13,563 nucleotides of DNA from JAXGTD01 sp040775095 (GCA_040775095.1 JAXGTD010000116.1:1-13563), one strand, 5' to 3'; numbered from the stretch's first letter, positions 1-6,395 are shown. Notes: a model not told the origin generated them from the sequence alone. Program-made: numbers and translations.

Positions 1-518
1 CCTTCCTTGCCAACCTTCTCCATGGCCTCGGCGATGATCTCACCGATGGACTCGTCGGAGTTGGCGGAGATGGTGCCGACCTGGGCAATCTCCTTGTTGT
101 CGGAGCAGGGACGGGACAGGTCGCGCAGGCCGGCGACGGCGGCCTCGACCGCCTTGTCCATGCCGCGCTTGAGGTCCATCGGGTTCATGCCGGCGGCAAC
201 CGCCTTCAGGCCCTCGCGGACCATGGCCTGGGCCAGCACGGTCGCGGTGGTGGTGCCGTCGCCGGCAATGTCGGAGGTGTGCGAGGCGACCTCCTTGACC
301 ATCTGCGCACCCATGTTCTCGAACTTGTCCTTGAGCTCGATCTCCTTGGCCACGGAGACGCCGTCCTTGGTGACGGTCGGGGCGCCGAAGGACTTCTCCA
401 GCACCACGTTGCGACCCTTCGGGCCGAGGGTCACCTTGACCGCGTTGGCGAGGACATTGACGCCCTCCATCATACGATTACGGGCGTCGCTGCCAAACTT
501 GACGTCTTTTGCACTCAT
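1..518 (-). CDS. groEL: Chaperonin GroEL (60 kDa), N-terminal part, cut by window edge
   Basis: This encodes the first 172 residues of the ATP-driven cytosolic chaperonin that refolds proteins inside a double-ring cage capped by GroES. The product begins MSAKDVKFGSDARNRMMEGV. It shows the family's nucleotide-binding segments: LGPKGRNVV at residues 31-39, TKDGVSVAKEI near 50-60, and GDGTTTAT near 86-93, which contains the ATPase aspartate D87. The ATG at 518 is supported by a GAGG Shine-Dalgarno about ten bases upstream and by the canonical MSAKD/MAAKD start. It lies 78 bases downstream of groES on the same strand and is expected to be co-transcribed from the CIRCE-controlled promoter near 982-1009. 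The remaining two thirds of the gene lie off the left end of the window. Identification is certain. Confidence 0.98.
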   Translation of the reverse strand, partial: MSAKDVKFGSDARNRMMEGVNVLANAVKVTLGPKGRNVVLEKSFGAPTVTKDGVSVAKEIELKDKFENMGAQMVKEVASHTSDIAGDGTTTATVLAQAMVREGLKAVAAGMNPMDLKRGMDKAVEAAVAGLRDLSRPCSDNKEIAQVGTISANSDESIGEIIAEAMEKVGKE

Positions 519-596
519 GAAACTGTTACCTCGATCGAAAACGGACCGTTAGTCGGTGTGGGGATAGGCGCAGGTGTCGTCGGTCACGCGGACCGA

Positions 597-887
597 TCAG
601 CCCTCGATCACGCCCATGATGTCTTCCTCGCGCATCACGAGGAAATCTTCGCCGTCAAGCTTCACCTCGGTGCCGGAATACTTGCCGAACAGCACGCGGT
701 CGCCGACCTTGACGTCGAGGCCGCGGGTGTCGCCGTTGTCCATGACCTTGCCATTACCCACGGCAATGATCTCGCCCTGGATCGGCTTCTCGGTGGCGGA
801 ATCCGGGATCACGATGCCACCGGCGGAGGTGCGCTCCTCTTCCATGCGACGAACCACGACACGGTCATGCAAGGGACGAATCTTCAT
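597..887 (-). CDS. groES: Co-chaperonin GroES (10 kDa)
   Basis: GroES forms the heptameric lid of the GroEL folding chamber. The 96-residue product starts MKIRPLHDRVVVRRMEEE and has the typical mobile-loop segment (ERTSAGGIVIPDSATEKP, residues about 18-35). It ends in the beta-barrel sequence VGDRVLFGKYSGTEVKLDGE and EEDIMGVIEG. Length and sequence are those of a standard single-domain GroES. The ATG at 887 is chosen because it gives the canonical N-terminus and has GAGGGG eight bases upstream. A longer reading frame back to 962 would run through the CIRCE operator and is not credible. It is the first gene of the groES-groEL operon. Confidence 0.98.
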   Translation of the reverse strand: MKIRPLHDRVVVRRMEEERTSAGGIVIPDSATEKPIQGEIIAVGNGKVMDNGDTRGLDVKVGDRVLFGKYSGTEVKLDGEDFLVMREEDIMGVIEG

Positions 888-955
888 TGGGTCATTTCCC
901 CTCAAGTGGAAAGAAACTGGGAATGCGCTCCAACGCGGGCCCCTGGCCCACGGTG

Positions 956-982
956 TTAGCACTCATGCTTGGCGAGTGCTAA
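956..982. promoter_or_regulatory. CIRCE operator (HrcA-binding inverted repeat)
   Basis: The sequence is TTAGCACTC, nine bases (965-973), then GAGTGCTAA: a perfect match to the CIRCE consensus with the canonical N9 spacer. CIRCE is bound by the HrcA repressor, which is itself kept active by GroEL, giving feedback control of heat-shock chaperonin synthesis. It sits directly at the 3' edge of the groES promoter -10 box, so bound HrcA would block initiation. HrcA itself is not in the window. Confidence 0.97.
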
Positions 983-1009
983 TAATAGGCCCCGAAACTG
1001 GCCTGTCAA
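982..1009 (-). promoter_or_regulatory. Sigma70-type promoter of groESL
   Basis: On the minus strand a perfect -35 TTGACA (1009-1004) is followed by a 16-base spacer and a -10 box TATTAT (987-982). The -10 box touches the CIRCE repeat, so the transcription start should fall inside the CIRCE element about 90 bases ahead of groES. The near-consensus sigma70 promoter plus CIRCE suggests HrcA derepression, rather than sigma32 alone, drives induction; no convincing sigma32 box was seen. Confidence 0.8.
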
Positions 1010-1331
1010 GGGGCGCGGCGCCCGAAAGTGATGGAATTTCCGCGTCGCGCGGACAGGCGCCGCACCGGGGGGCTCCAGCGGCCGGAGCGACGCGGCCACG
1101 CGAAGGCGACGCGCCGATGCACATGACGCCGTCGGCTCATCGGGGGTCGGTCCGATGGCGGGCCAGCCGTGCCGATGGGGCGCAGCGGAGCGGATGCCCC
1201 GATCAGCGACCGCCGCGGCCCTTCGAGCGCCGCGTGGCGCGGCTTGCCGCGGCCGTGGATGCCGGGTAATGCTTGTCGCCATCCGGCCCGATTGCGGGCC
1301 CGCGACTAAAATATGGGGCAGAGGTGATGTG

Positions 1332-1685
1332 ATGAAACTGACGCGATCCGCCGCGGCCTGGAAGACTCCGGCTTTCGACGCAACCCTTGTCAACGAGATC
1401 CAGGCGCTCGGACCAGGGCATCCGACACTCCAGCACCTGCTTCAGGCGGGACTGGTGCAGACCAACGCCGTCTCGGGCGACCCCATCAGCGTCTACCTGT
1501 TGAGCAGCCACGAGCAGGAGGGCCGCATCCACGCACGCCTTGGCGTCTTCTACTCCGGGATCATCTCCGGATGCAGCTGCGCCGATGACCCCTCACCCGT
1601 GGACAGCATCACCGAGCACTGCGCATTGCTGCTGGAGCTGGACCCTGTCTCCGGCGACGCGCGCATGACCCTAGCCGGCCCCTAA
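1332..1685 (+). CDS. Conserved hypothetical protein with GCSCADDP motif
   Basis: A 117-residue protein of unknown function. The ATG at 1332 is preferred over an upstream in-frame start at 1155 because it has a good ribosome binding site (AGAGGTGA) and gives a compact domain. The N-terminal part reads SAAAWKTPAFDATLVNEIQA; the middle has LGVFYSGIISGCSCADDPSP and then EHCALLLELDPVSGDARMTL. No signal peptide or membrane segment is visible, so it is probably cytosolic. The arrangement (aromatic-rich N-terminus, GIFYxGIIxGCSCADDPxP-like core, a third Cys, then a beta-strand-like end) resembles small proteins I recall as uncharacterised in beta/gammaproteobacteria. The cysteine pair CSC plus a later Cys might bind metal, but that is speculation. 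It is divergent from groESL and convergent with nothing. Confidence 0.75.
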   Translation: MKLTRSAAAWKTPAFDATLVNEIQALGPGHPTLQHLLQAGLVQTNAVSGDPISVYLLSSHEQEGRIHARLGVFYSGIISGCSCADDPSPVDSITEHCALLLELDPVSGDARMTLAGP

Positions 1686-2059
1686 AAAGCCGCTGCACCC
1701 CGGGGCGCGCTCCGCGCAAACCGCGCCACGTAGGAGCCCGCTCGCGGGCGACCTTGCCGCATCTCCCAGGCCGGCAGGATGCGCGCGATCACCCCGTTAT
1801 CTGCATGAACGAGTAGGACCTCGCCTAGCCTGTCGCGGCTGCAGCGCCGCCCAGACGCGGGTCCAGGACGAGGGTCGGACCCGAATCCCGCGGATTCCCT
1901 TCTCGAGACGAGAAACTCTCTGGCGCGAACGGAGTCACCGGCGGCGAGCCGGGAGCACACGGATTGTCGGGGCGCAAAGACGTCGATGCGCGACTCGTGT
2001 ACTAATCCATTTTCGACAATCGGGTTAACGCGGGTCGTCGCAGCGACCAAGGATTTCAG
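1686..2059. other. Gene-free stretch between hypothetical gene and NERD gene
   Basis: About 374 bases with no supportable gene; a minus-strand frame across it is the antisense shadow of the NERD gene. It holds one REP-like hairpin (listed separately) and, just before it, another small GC hairpin (GCGCG, TC, CGCGC, near 1705-1718). No convincing sigma70 promoter or poly-T terminator was seen. Confidence 0.5.
1730..1753 (+). repeat. Single REP-like element (GTAGGAG head, GC hairpin)
   Basis: The head GTAGGAG is followed by a hairpin CCCGC-TC-GCGGG (extendable by one G/C pair) and a CGACC tail. Head, stem and tail match the REP arms of the tandem repeat at the right end of the window (13311-13563), so this is a solitary member of the same dispersed family. 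Confidence 0.7.
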
Positions 2060-3187
2060 ATGCGTTCTCGCCGCCGCAGGTCTGTGCTCGACGCATTGCT
2101 GAGGTCCTTCTTGGCGCAGTCGCGCGCGGAACGGCGTGGGGTGGCTGGGGAGGCGGCGGTCGCGAACGTGTTGCGCCGTCTGTTCGCCGAGGTTGCCAAC
2201 GACTTGATCCTTCCAGACGGGCGCGGTGGGCTCACCCAGGTTGACCATTTGGTCCTGACACGGGCGGGTTTGCTGGTCATCGAGACCAAGAACTATCGCG
2301 GGGTGATTCTGGGCGGCGCCTACGAGCGCACCTGGACTCAAGTCGTCGGTCCGCAGCGCAACCAGTTCCAGAACCCGTTGCGTCAGAATCACGCGCACGT
2401 CGAAGCGGTCAAGTCGCTGGCGCCCGGCGTGCCGGTACTCGGTCGCGTTGTCTTTCTCGATGGCGCCAGGTTCCCCAAAGGCGTACCCGATGGTGTGGTC
2501 ATGCTCGAGCAGCTCTATCAAAACCTCGCCGGCCTGCCGGGCGCCGGCATTCCGCCACCAACGGTGCTCGGATGGGAGCGCGTGCTCCGCTTTGCGCTGA
2601 CAGGAGCAGCCGCCCGGCGGGCGCATCTCGAGGGACTGAAAGAGCGCCACGCAGAAGGCGACACGGCAGCCCGCGCCGGGGCGCTGACGAATACTGCCGG
2701 TGTCATCAGGCCCGAAGTGCGACGCGCACCCACCACCCCGGCCTGGCCCCTTCCGTCCATCCGGCGCCTCGGGCTACGGTTTGCCGTGGCGCTGATCGGC
2801 CTCTGGCTCAGCTTGGTCTGGCTGGGCAAGCTGGTATCCCATGGTGAGAAGCCGCCTCCCTCCGTCGCCGGGCAACCGCACCCCGCGGCCATCGTTTCCG
2901 CGATCGCCCGGCCAGCACCACGACCAACCCCGACCGTCAGACCCAGCGCCCCATCGTCGCATCCCACACGCCCATCGCCGCTGCCCACACACCCATCGCC
3001 GCATCCCGGTCCGTCTACGCCAGCGTCGTCCCGGCCACGCGCCGTCGTCACAACACGAGCCCCCATCACATGGTCCGATCCCAGCACGGCATCGCGCCAA
3101 AGCGAGGCGTGCACCCTCGCCATTGTGGCCGTGCTAATCGAGAACACCGCGGAGAATCGCCGGTTGCGGAACCAAGCCTGTCGGTGA
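2060..3187 (+). CDS. NERD-domain protein with transmembrane helix and Pro-rich tail
   Basis: A 375-residue protein. Residues about 27-150 form a NERD (nuclease-related) domain: GE at 30-31, NDLILPDG at 47-54, TQVDHLVL at 59-66 and LLVIETKNYRG at 71-81, then FQNPLRQNHAHV near 110. D62, E75 and K77 are placed like the D...ExK residues of PD-(D/E)xK-type nucleases, to which NERD is distantly related. One hydrophobic helix lies near residues 236-258 (FAVALIGLWLSLVWLG). It is followed by about 80 residues of Pro/Ser/Thr-rich low complexity (repeated PSP, HPS units) and a short C-terminal tail with two cysteines. The ATG has an AAGGA site six bases upstream. The NERD part would be cytosolic and the Pro-rich part across the membrane if the positive-inside rule holds (Arg-rich N-terminal side). 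Cellular role and substrate are unknown. Confidence 0.85.
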   Translation: MRSRRRRSVLDALLRSFLAQSRAERRGVAGEAAVANVLRRLFAEVANDLILPDGRGGLTQVDHLVLTRAGLLVIETKNYRGVILGGAYERTWTQVVGPQRNQFQNPLRQNHAHVEAVKSLAPGVPVLGRVVFLDGARFPKGVPDGVVMLEQLYQNLAGLPGAGIPPPTVLGWERVLRFALTGAAARRAHLEGLKERHAEGDTAARAGALTNTAGVIRPEVRRAPTTPAWPLPSIRRLGLRFAVALIGLWLSLVWLGKLVSHGEKPPPSVAGQPHPAAIVSAIARPAPRPTPTVRPSAPSSHPTRPSPLPTHPSPHPGPSTPASSRPRAVVTTRAPITWSDPSTASRQSEACTLAIVAVLIENTAENRRLRNQACR

Positions 3188-3292
3188 GCATGCCAGCGGC
3201 CCATCCGTTCCCGCCATCACCCCGAGTCGGAGCGCGAGCCCTGCCCCCAACTCGCTGAAAGGCGTCCTCGCCCCCGATTGGCAACGTGCCCA

Positions 3293-3320
3293 TTGACCAC
3301 TGGCGAATCTGGGCTAGGGT
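3293..3320 (+). promoter_or_regulatory. Candidate promoter for the maturase-peptide operon
   Basis: TTGACC (3293-3298; five of six with the consensus) is followed after 16 bases by TAGGGT (3315-3320). That is a poor -10 (three of six) but is tolerated in GC-rich genomes; an alternative is TTAAAT at 3320-3325 with an overlong spacer. The position, about 60 bases before the ATG, suits a leader carrying the palindrome at 3356. Confidence 0.35.
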
Positions 3321-3355
3321 TAAATGCAGGACTGCAACGGGCTTGTCCCAACCTT

Positions 3356-3369
3356 CTGCGCTAGCGCAG
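3356..3369. promoter_or_regulatory. 14-bp perfect palindrome at the maturase ribosome binding site
   Basis: CTGCGCTAGCGCAG is fully self-complementary and its last base is the first base of the GGGAGG Shine-Dalgarno (3369-3374) of the radical SAM gene. It could be a repressor operator or an RNA hairpin affecting translation start; the sequence alone does not decide. Confidence 0.4.
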
Positions 3370-3379
3370 GGAGGACCAG

Positions 3380-4894
3380 ATGCCGCCGGTGGATGGGGTC
3401 CTGTCGCGATCGGCTTTCCTCGCGCGATTCGAGCGCAACGCGCCCCCCCTTAAAAAGATCGAAACACCCGCCGGCGGCCGATACCTCTACGACACGGGCA
3501 CCAACAAGATCCTGCGGCCGGGCGATGCTGTTTTCGATTTCTTCGACCAGCAGGGAGCGGAGGGCGCATGGCCTAAAGGCAGGATTGGCGGCGCGCCCGA
3601 CGAGGTCGTCGATGATCTCTACGATACCTATTGCAGGCTCGGCTGCTTCGATCCGACGCCGTTCGATATCGTTACCTTCTCCGACGACGAGATCGACCGC
3701 GCGATCCGAAAGCTGCGTGACACCGGTCCCGACATCCTCGTCCTGAACCTCACCGAAAGGTGCAATCTGCGCTGTGCGTATTGCGCCTTCTCCGGCGCCT
3801 ACACCCATAGCCGGACCCACGCCGAACGCGCAATGACCCGCGCGACCGCCTTGCGTGCCATCAACTGGTACCTCGCCTTTGACCGACCGAGCTATGGATT
3901 CGCTTTCTATGGTGGCGAACCGATGCTGGCGCTGAAGGTGCTCAAGGATCTCGTCGCGCACACCCGTGAACAAACAGGCAAGCCCACCAAATTCAATCTG
4001 ACCACCAACGCAACGCTCTTGACCAAACCGGTTGTAGCGTGGTGCGTCGCCAACGACATTACGCTAACGATCAGCCTCGACGGACCAGAGCCGGTCCACG
4101 ACCGCTACCGCAGAACCCGAAAGGACGGCGCCACCTTCGCCATCGTCTTCGCGGCGATCGAGCAGATCCATCGCGACCACCCCGATTATTTCAGGGACCA
4201 CATCCTGTTTAATCTGGTGCTCGCGCCGCCCTATCGCCTCGACGAGATCCGGCACTTCGTTTCGGACAATGCGGACCTGTTTCCCGACGGCAAGCTACAG
4301 ATCTCGCCAGTGTCAGGCCATCCGCAGGAGATCGCCCACGCACTGGGTCTCGATCGGAGTGCAATACGAGAAGGTGCGACAGGCTTTGCGACGGCAAGAC
4401 AGGCGTTCGACACCGACCTCGGACGAGCCGGCAGGAGTGATGCCTTCCTGCACTCCTTGCTCGGCCGGGGCATGCTCGCGATCCATAAGCGTGACGACCA
4501 TAAGCTGACGGGTAGATCACCGAGTCACGGTCAGTGCCTGCCCGGAATTCGCAAATGCTTCGTCGACACCGATGGCACGCTATACATGTGCGAGAAGGTT
4601 CAGGCCTACCCTATCGGGGACGTCTTCGCCGGATTCAACGAGACCAGGATCCAGGATTTCCTGGTGCGATACAGCGATTTCCTCGCGGAGGCGTGCAAAG
4701 GATGCTGGGCCATTCGCCTCTGTCAGAAGTGCTTCAACTCCATTCGGGAGGGAGAAGAGCTCTCGCCGCAACGACTCGAGCAATTCTGTGACACAAGCCG
4801 GAGGGGCCTCAGTGAGACCCTCACCCGCTATTGCGCGATACGCGAAGCGAGAGATTCGGCGTTCGACTGGGCTGACGACATTGAGCTGGTGTAG
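3380..4894 (+). CDS. Radical SAM/SPASM peptide maturase (RiPP-type)
   Basis: A 504-residue enzyme expected to cleave S-adenosylmethionine at a [4Fe-4S] cluster and modify the Cys-rich peptide encoded next door. The radical SAM motif CNLRCAYC supplies C128, C132 and C135; the SAM-contacting YGGEPML follows about 45 residues later, and TISLDGPEPVHDRYR marks the later barrel. The C-terminal SPASM domain has C393, G399-x4-C404, then C439-x2-C442-x5-C448-x2-C451 and C470, enough to ligate two auxiliary clusters. The N-terminal 115 residues (YLYDTGTNKILRPGDAVFDFF near 35-55) resemble the leading segment of other RiPP maturases and may help recognise the precursor; I cannot confirm an RRE fold. The ATG at 3380 has GGGAGG five bases upstream. 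The stop is 14 bases before the peptide gene, indicating an operon. The exact modification (thioether or other crosslink) is not predictable. Confidence 0.9.
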   Translation: MPPVDGVLSRSAFLARFERNAPPLKKIETPAGGRYLYDTGTNKILRPGDAVFDFFDQQGAEGAWPKGRIGGAPDEVVDDLYDTYCRLGCFDPTPFDIVTFSDDEIDRAIRKLRDTGPDILVLNLTERCNLRCAYCAFSGAYTHSRTHAERAMTRATALRAINWYLAFDRPSYGFAFYGGEPMLALKVLKDLVAHTREQTGKPTKFNLTTNATLLTKPVVAWCVANDITLTISLDGPEPVHDRYRRTRKDGATFAIVFAAIEQIHRDHPDYFRDHILFNLVLAPPYRLDEIRHFVSDNADLFPDGKLQISPVSGHPQEIAHALGLDRSAIREGATGFATARQAFDTDLGRAGRSDAFLHSLLGRGMLAIHKRDDHKLTGRSPSHGQCLPGIRKCFVDTDGTLYMCEKVQAYPIGDVFAGFNETRIQDFLVRYSDFLAEACKGCWAIRLCQKCFNSIREGEELSPQRLEQFCDTSRRGLSETLTRYCAIREARDSAFDWADDIELV

Positions 4895-4908
4895 AGACGG
4901 AGGAGACC

Positions 4909-5130
4909 ATGTCCGAAGAAGTGTTTAGGGCCTCGAGAAGCAACCAGAACGCGACCCGGCAGTGTCACTGCCACTGCGTGAACAGCGACGCCGTTGCCCA
5001 CGCAACGGGGGATGCCGTCTCGGAGATGAGTCAGCCGCCCGATTGCCAGTGCACCTGCTACTGCCAGCAAGGGCAGGCGGCCAGCCAGCAGATGGGCGAC
5101 ACGAGTGCGACCTCGAGCGCGGCAGGCTGA
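4909..5130 (+). CDS. Candidate RiPP precursor with two alternating-Cys clusters
   Basis: A 73-residue peptide with an excellent GGAGGAG ribosome site (4899-4905), 14 bases after the maturase stop. An 18-residue N-terminal segment without Cys (candidate leader) precedes C19-H-C-H-C23. A 22-residue spacer follows, then C46-Q-C-T-C-Y-C52, then a Ser/Gln/Ala-rich 21-residue tail ending in Gly. All seven cysteines lie in these two clusters and alternate with one residue between them. There is no hydrophobic signal or membrane helix. The linked radical SAM/SPASM gene makes it a likely substrate, with the Cys residues as targets for crosslinks to neighbouring or alternate residues. The pattern does not match the spacing I know for sactipeptides, SCIFF/ranthipeptides or CxxxC-type precursors. 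A metal-binding Cys peptide is an alternative. Function is unknown. Confidence 0.8.
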   Translation: MSEEVFRASRSNQNATRQCHCHCVNSDAVAHATGDAVSEMSQPPDCQCTCYCQQGQAASQQMGDTSATSSAAG

Positions 5131-5237
5131 ATGCCGAGTGAATCATCGCCAAAGGTCGACGCCCCCTCTCGACGCTGGAGCGGATTCCGGTGGAGCGGGC
5201 GTCGTCCAACCTTCAGAGAGAGTCTACCAGCGCATAC
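5131..5237 (+). pseudogene. Possible beheaded downstream gene of the RiPP operon
   Basis: An ATG at 5131 directly follows the TGA of the peptide gene (5128-5130), an arrangement typical of translational coupling. It reads MPSESSPKVDAPSRRWSGFR onward for about 36 codons, Arg/Ser-rich, until the terminal inverted repeat of the IS3 remnant begins at 5238; beyond that the frame is IS sequence and soon stops. It looks like the N-terminus of a lost gene. The product cannot be identified; a transporter or protease would fit a RiPP operon but nothing shows it. It could also be a chance frame. Confidence 0.35.
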
Positions 5238-5405
5238 TGAGCCGCCCCGGGTTCGTCGGAGGCAGTTTGGTTTGAGTCAAGCCGCCACGGCGGCCGGCTC
5301 GGTTTGTCGGTAGTAGGCCGTTTCGGCCTCGGCCGGCAGGACATTGCCCGTCGGCGCCAACACTCGCCGGTGATTGAACCACTCGACCCACTGCAACAAT
5401 ACTCC
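5238..5405 (-). mobile_element. Remnant of an IS3-family insertion sequence (one end)
   Basis: The element boundary is placed at 5238, where TGAGCCGCCCCGGGTTCG begins. This resembles the terminal inverted repeats I recall for IS3-family elements, which read TGAACCGCCCCGGGTT and continue into a stretch ending TTTGAGTCA. On the minus strand the C-terminus of an orfB integrase-type transposase follows. The other end and most of the element are missing, replaced at about 5400-5411 by the CAATAAGG repeat array. It is immobile and apparently truncated the gene starting at 5131. Confidence 0.75.
5277..5405 (-). pseudogene. IS3-family transposase (orfB) C-terminal fragment
   Basis: The minus-strand translation gives LLQWVEWFNHRRVLAPTGNV, then LPAEAETAYYRQTEPAAVAA and a TGA stop at 5279-5277. 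The WFNHRRL-P-GN-PAEAE-YY signature is the characteristic C-terminal end of the DDE integrase-like orfB of IS3-family elements. Only about 40 residues survive; the catalytic DDE core and the orfA frame are absent, so it is non-functional. Confidence 0.8.
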
Positions 5406-5410
5406 AGCAA

Positions 5411-5494
5411 AGCAATAAGGAGCAATAAGGGGTCAAAGCAATAAGGGGTCCAATAAGGGGTCAGGGTCCAATAAGGGGTCAGAGCCCTTTTTTT
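5411..5494 (+). repeat. Degenerate tandem array of CAATAAGGGGTC units ending in RAYT left palindrome
   Basis: Five copies of CAATAAGG start near 5413, 5423, 5439, 5451 and 5469; four of them continue as GGTC. Unit lengths vary (10-18 bases). The last copy runs into AAGGGGTCAGAGCCCTTTT followed by further Ts (5473-5494), a small palindrome (AAGGG/CCCTT, seven-base loop). This is the left boundary of the RAYT element; it could also act as a weak terminator on the plus strand. Confidence 0.8.
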
Positions 5495-6395
5495 AAGGGA
5501 CGCCTGGCGCAACAACCCCGCCGCTTCTACTCAGAGGCAAACCGCGCAACGGCGAATGCTGATTGGTGAGCGCGCCTAGAATCCCTTCAGCCGCTCCTGC
5601 CGTAGGGCATCCGCCCCGCCGGGACGGACATCGGCCGGCTTCTTCGGCCGCCCCCGCTGAGCCCTCCCAACCCGCTTGCCCAGCGTCGCCTCGATCGATG
5701 TCCGAAACCGATCGTTGCCAAGCGGTGTGCCGGTCTGCAGGCAGTCTCTGATCTCCTTCAGCGTCTCGGGGGGCTGCATAAACGCCAGGAGCGCACGGTA
5801 GGCCTCCTGTCGTTCCGCATCGCTTGCACCGAGTCGACGATACTCGACATGCTCGCTGATCAGCGGATTTGCTGCTCCCCACGCGTTGTGCGCATAGCTC
5901 GACCAAGGGTATTGCCGAGCATCCGCGACCATCCCCGCCCGCACCGGGTTGCGCTCGATATAGCCATAGCAGCGCAGCAGGTACGCCTCGGTCTGCACCA
6001 GACTGCTCTTGAAACGGCCCTCCCAAAGCGTCCCGCTGCGCTGATAGCTGCGGTTGATGTAGGGCACATAGCGCCGACCCAGATATTGCATGGCCCGACT
6101 GACGCTGTCGGCGTCGTCCGGGCTCATGAGCAGGTGGACGTGGTTGGTCATCAGGACATACGCGTGGACCCTGCACGCCCAGCGCGTCGACGCCTCTCCA
6201 AGCCAGCCCAGATAGGCCTCGTAGTCGGCACCCTCGAAGAAGATCGGCTGCCGGTTGTTGCCCCGCTGAACCACGTGCACGGGGACATCGGGGAGGAAAA
6301 ACCGGGGCTTGCGCGGCATCGGATTACCCGCGGCTTGTAGGGCTTCCGAGCATTATGCCCTCGAACGCGCACCTATAAAAGGGCTCTGACCCCTT
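5473..6395 (-). mobile_element. RAYT element bounded by 19-bp inverted palindromic repeats
   Basis: The left AAGGGGTCAGAGCCCTTTT (5473-5491) and right AAAAGGGCTCTGACCCCTT (6377-6395) are exact reverse complements, each itself a short hairpin. They enclose a single HUH transposase gene. REP-associated tyrosine transposases act on such hairpins as single-stranded DNA, so the unit may be a mobile or domesticated cassette. Only the left side carries the extra tandem copies. Confidence 0.7.
5576..6319 (-). CDS. REP-associated tyrosine transposase (RAYT, Y1_Tnp/IS200-like HUH)
   Basis: A 247-residue single-strand DNA transposase of the IS200/IS605-related HUH superfamily. The N-terminus MPRKPRFFLPDVPVHVVQRG, the metal-binding HUH motif TNHVHLLM (H60, H62) and the helix AYLLRCYGYIERNPVRAGMV (residues 112-131) are diagnostic for RAYTs; the catalytic tyrosine should lie in that helix (Y113, Y118 or Y120). 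WSSYAHNAWG and the C-terminal basic stretch (RAQRGRPKKP) also fit. RAYTs bind and cleave REP hairpins and are usually single-copy genes that mobilise short repeats rather than themselves. The frame is intact from ATG to TAG and flanking inverted palindromes are present, so it may be functional. It runs opposite to the RiPP operon and VapBC. Confidence 0.93.
   Translation of the reverse strand: MPRKPRFFLPDVPVHVVQRGNNRQPIFFEGADYEAYLGWLGEASTRWACRVHAYVLMTNHVHLLMSPDDADSVSRAMQYLGRRYVPYINRSYQRSGTLWEGRFKSSLVQTEAYLLRCYGYIERNPVRAGMVADARQYPWSSYAHNAWGAANPLISEHVEYRRLGASDAERQEAYRALLAFMQPPETLKEIRDCLQTGTPLGNDRFRTSIEATLGKRVGRAQRGRPKKPADVRPGGADALRQERLKGF

Larger units (their letters stand above)
3188..3379. 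other. Intergenic region ahead of the maturase
   Basis: No gene is supported here. It contains a weak candidate promoter (3293-3320) and a perfect 14-bp palindrome touching the Shine-Dalgarno of the maturase; both are listed separately. Confidence 0.5.

Noticed and set aside
597..962. Longer groES start at 962
   Set aside because: The extension would be translated through the CIRCE operator and the mRNA leader; MKIRPLHDR at 887 is canonical.
279..1269. Plus-strand frames opposite groEL, groES and their promoter
   Set aside because: Antisense to certain genes and to the CIRCE promoter; no ribosome site or motif.
1682..3204. Minus-strand open frames opposite the NERD gene (322 and 228 codons)
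   Set aside because: Low-complexity translations without recognisable motifs; the plus strand carries a clear NERD domain with a ribosome site.
3324..3746. Alternative plus-strand frame overlapping the start of the maturase
   Set aside because: Different frame, Ser/Arg-rich translation without motifs; the maturase frame has the ribosome site and conserved N-terminus.
5411..5494. Possible CRISPR array
   Set aside because: Units are only about 12 bases with 0-6 base variable gaps, no spacers of 30 bases and no cas genes.
5493..6176. Second minus-strand frame of 227 codons over the RAYT
   Set aside because: Out-of-frame shadow; the frame 5576-6319 contains HUH and YIERNPVRAG motifs.
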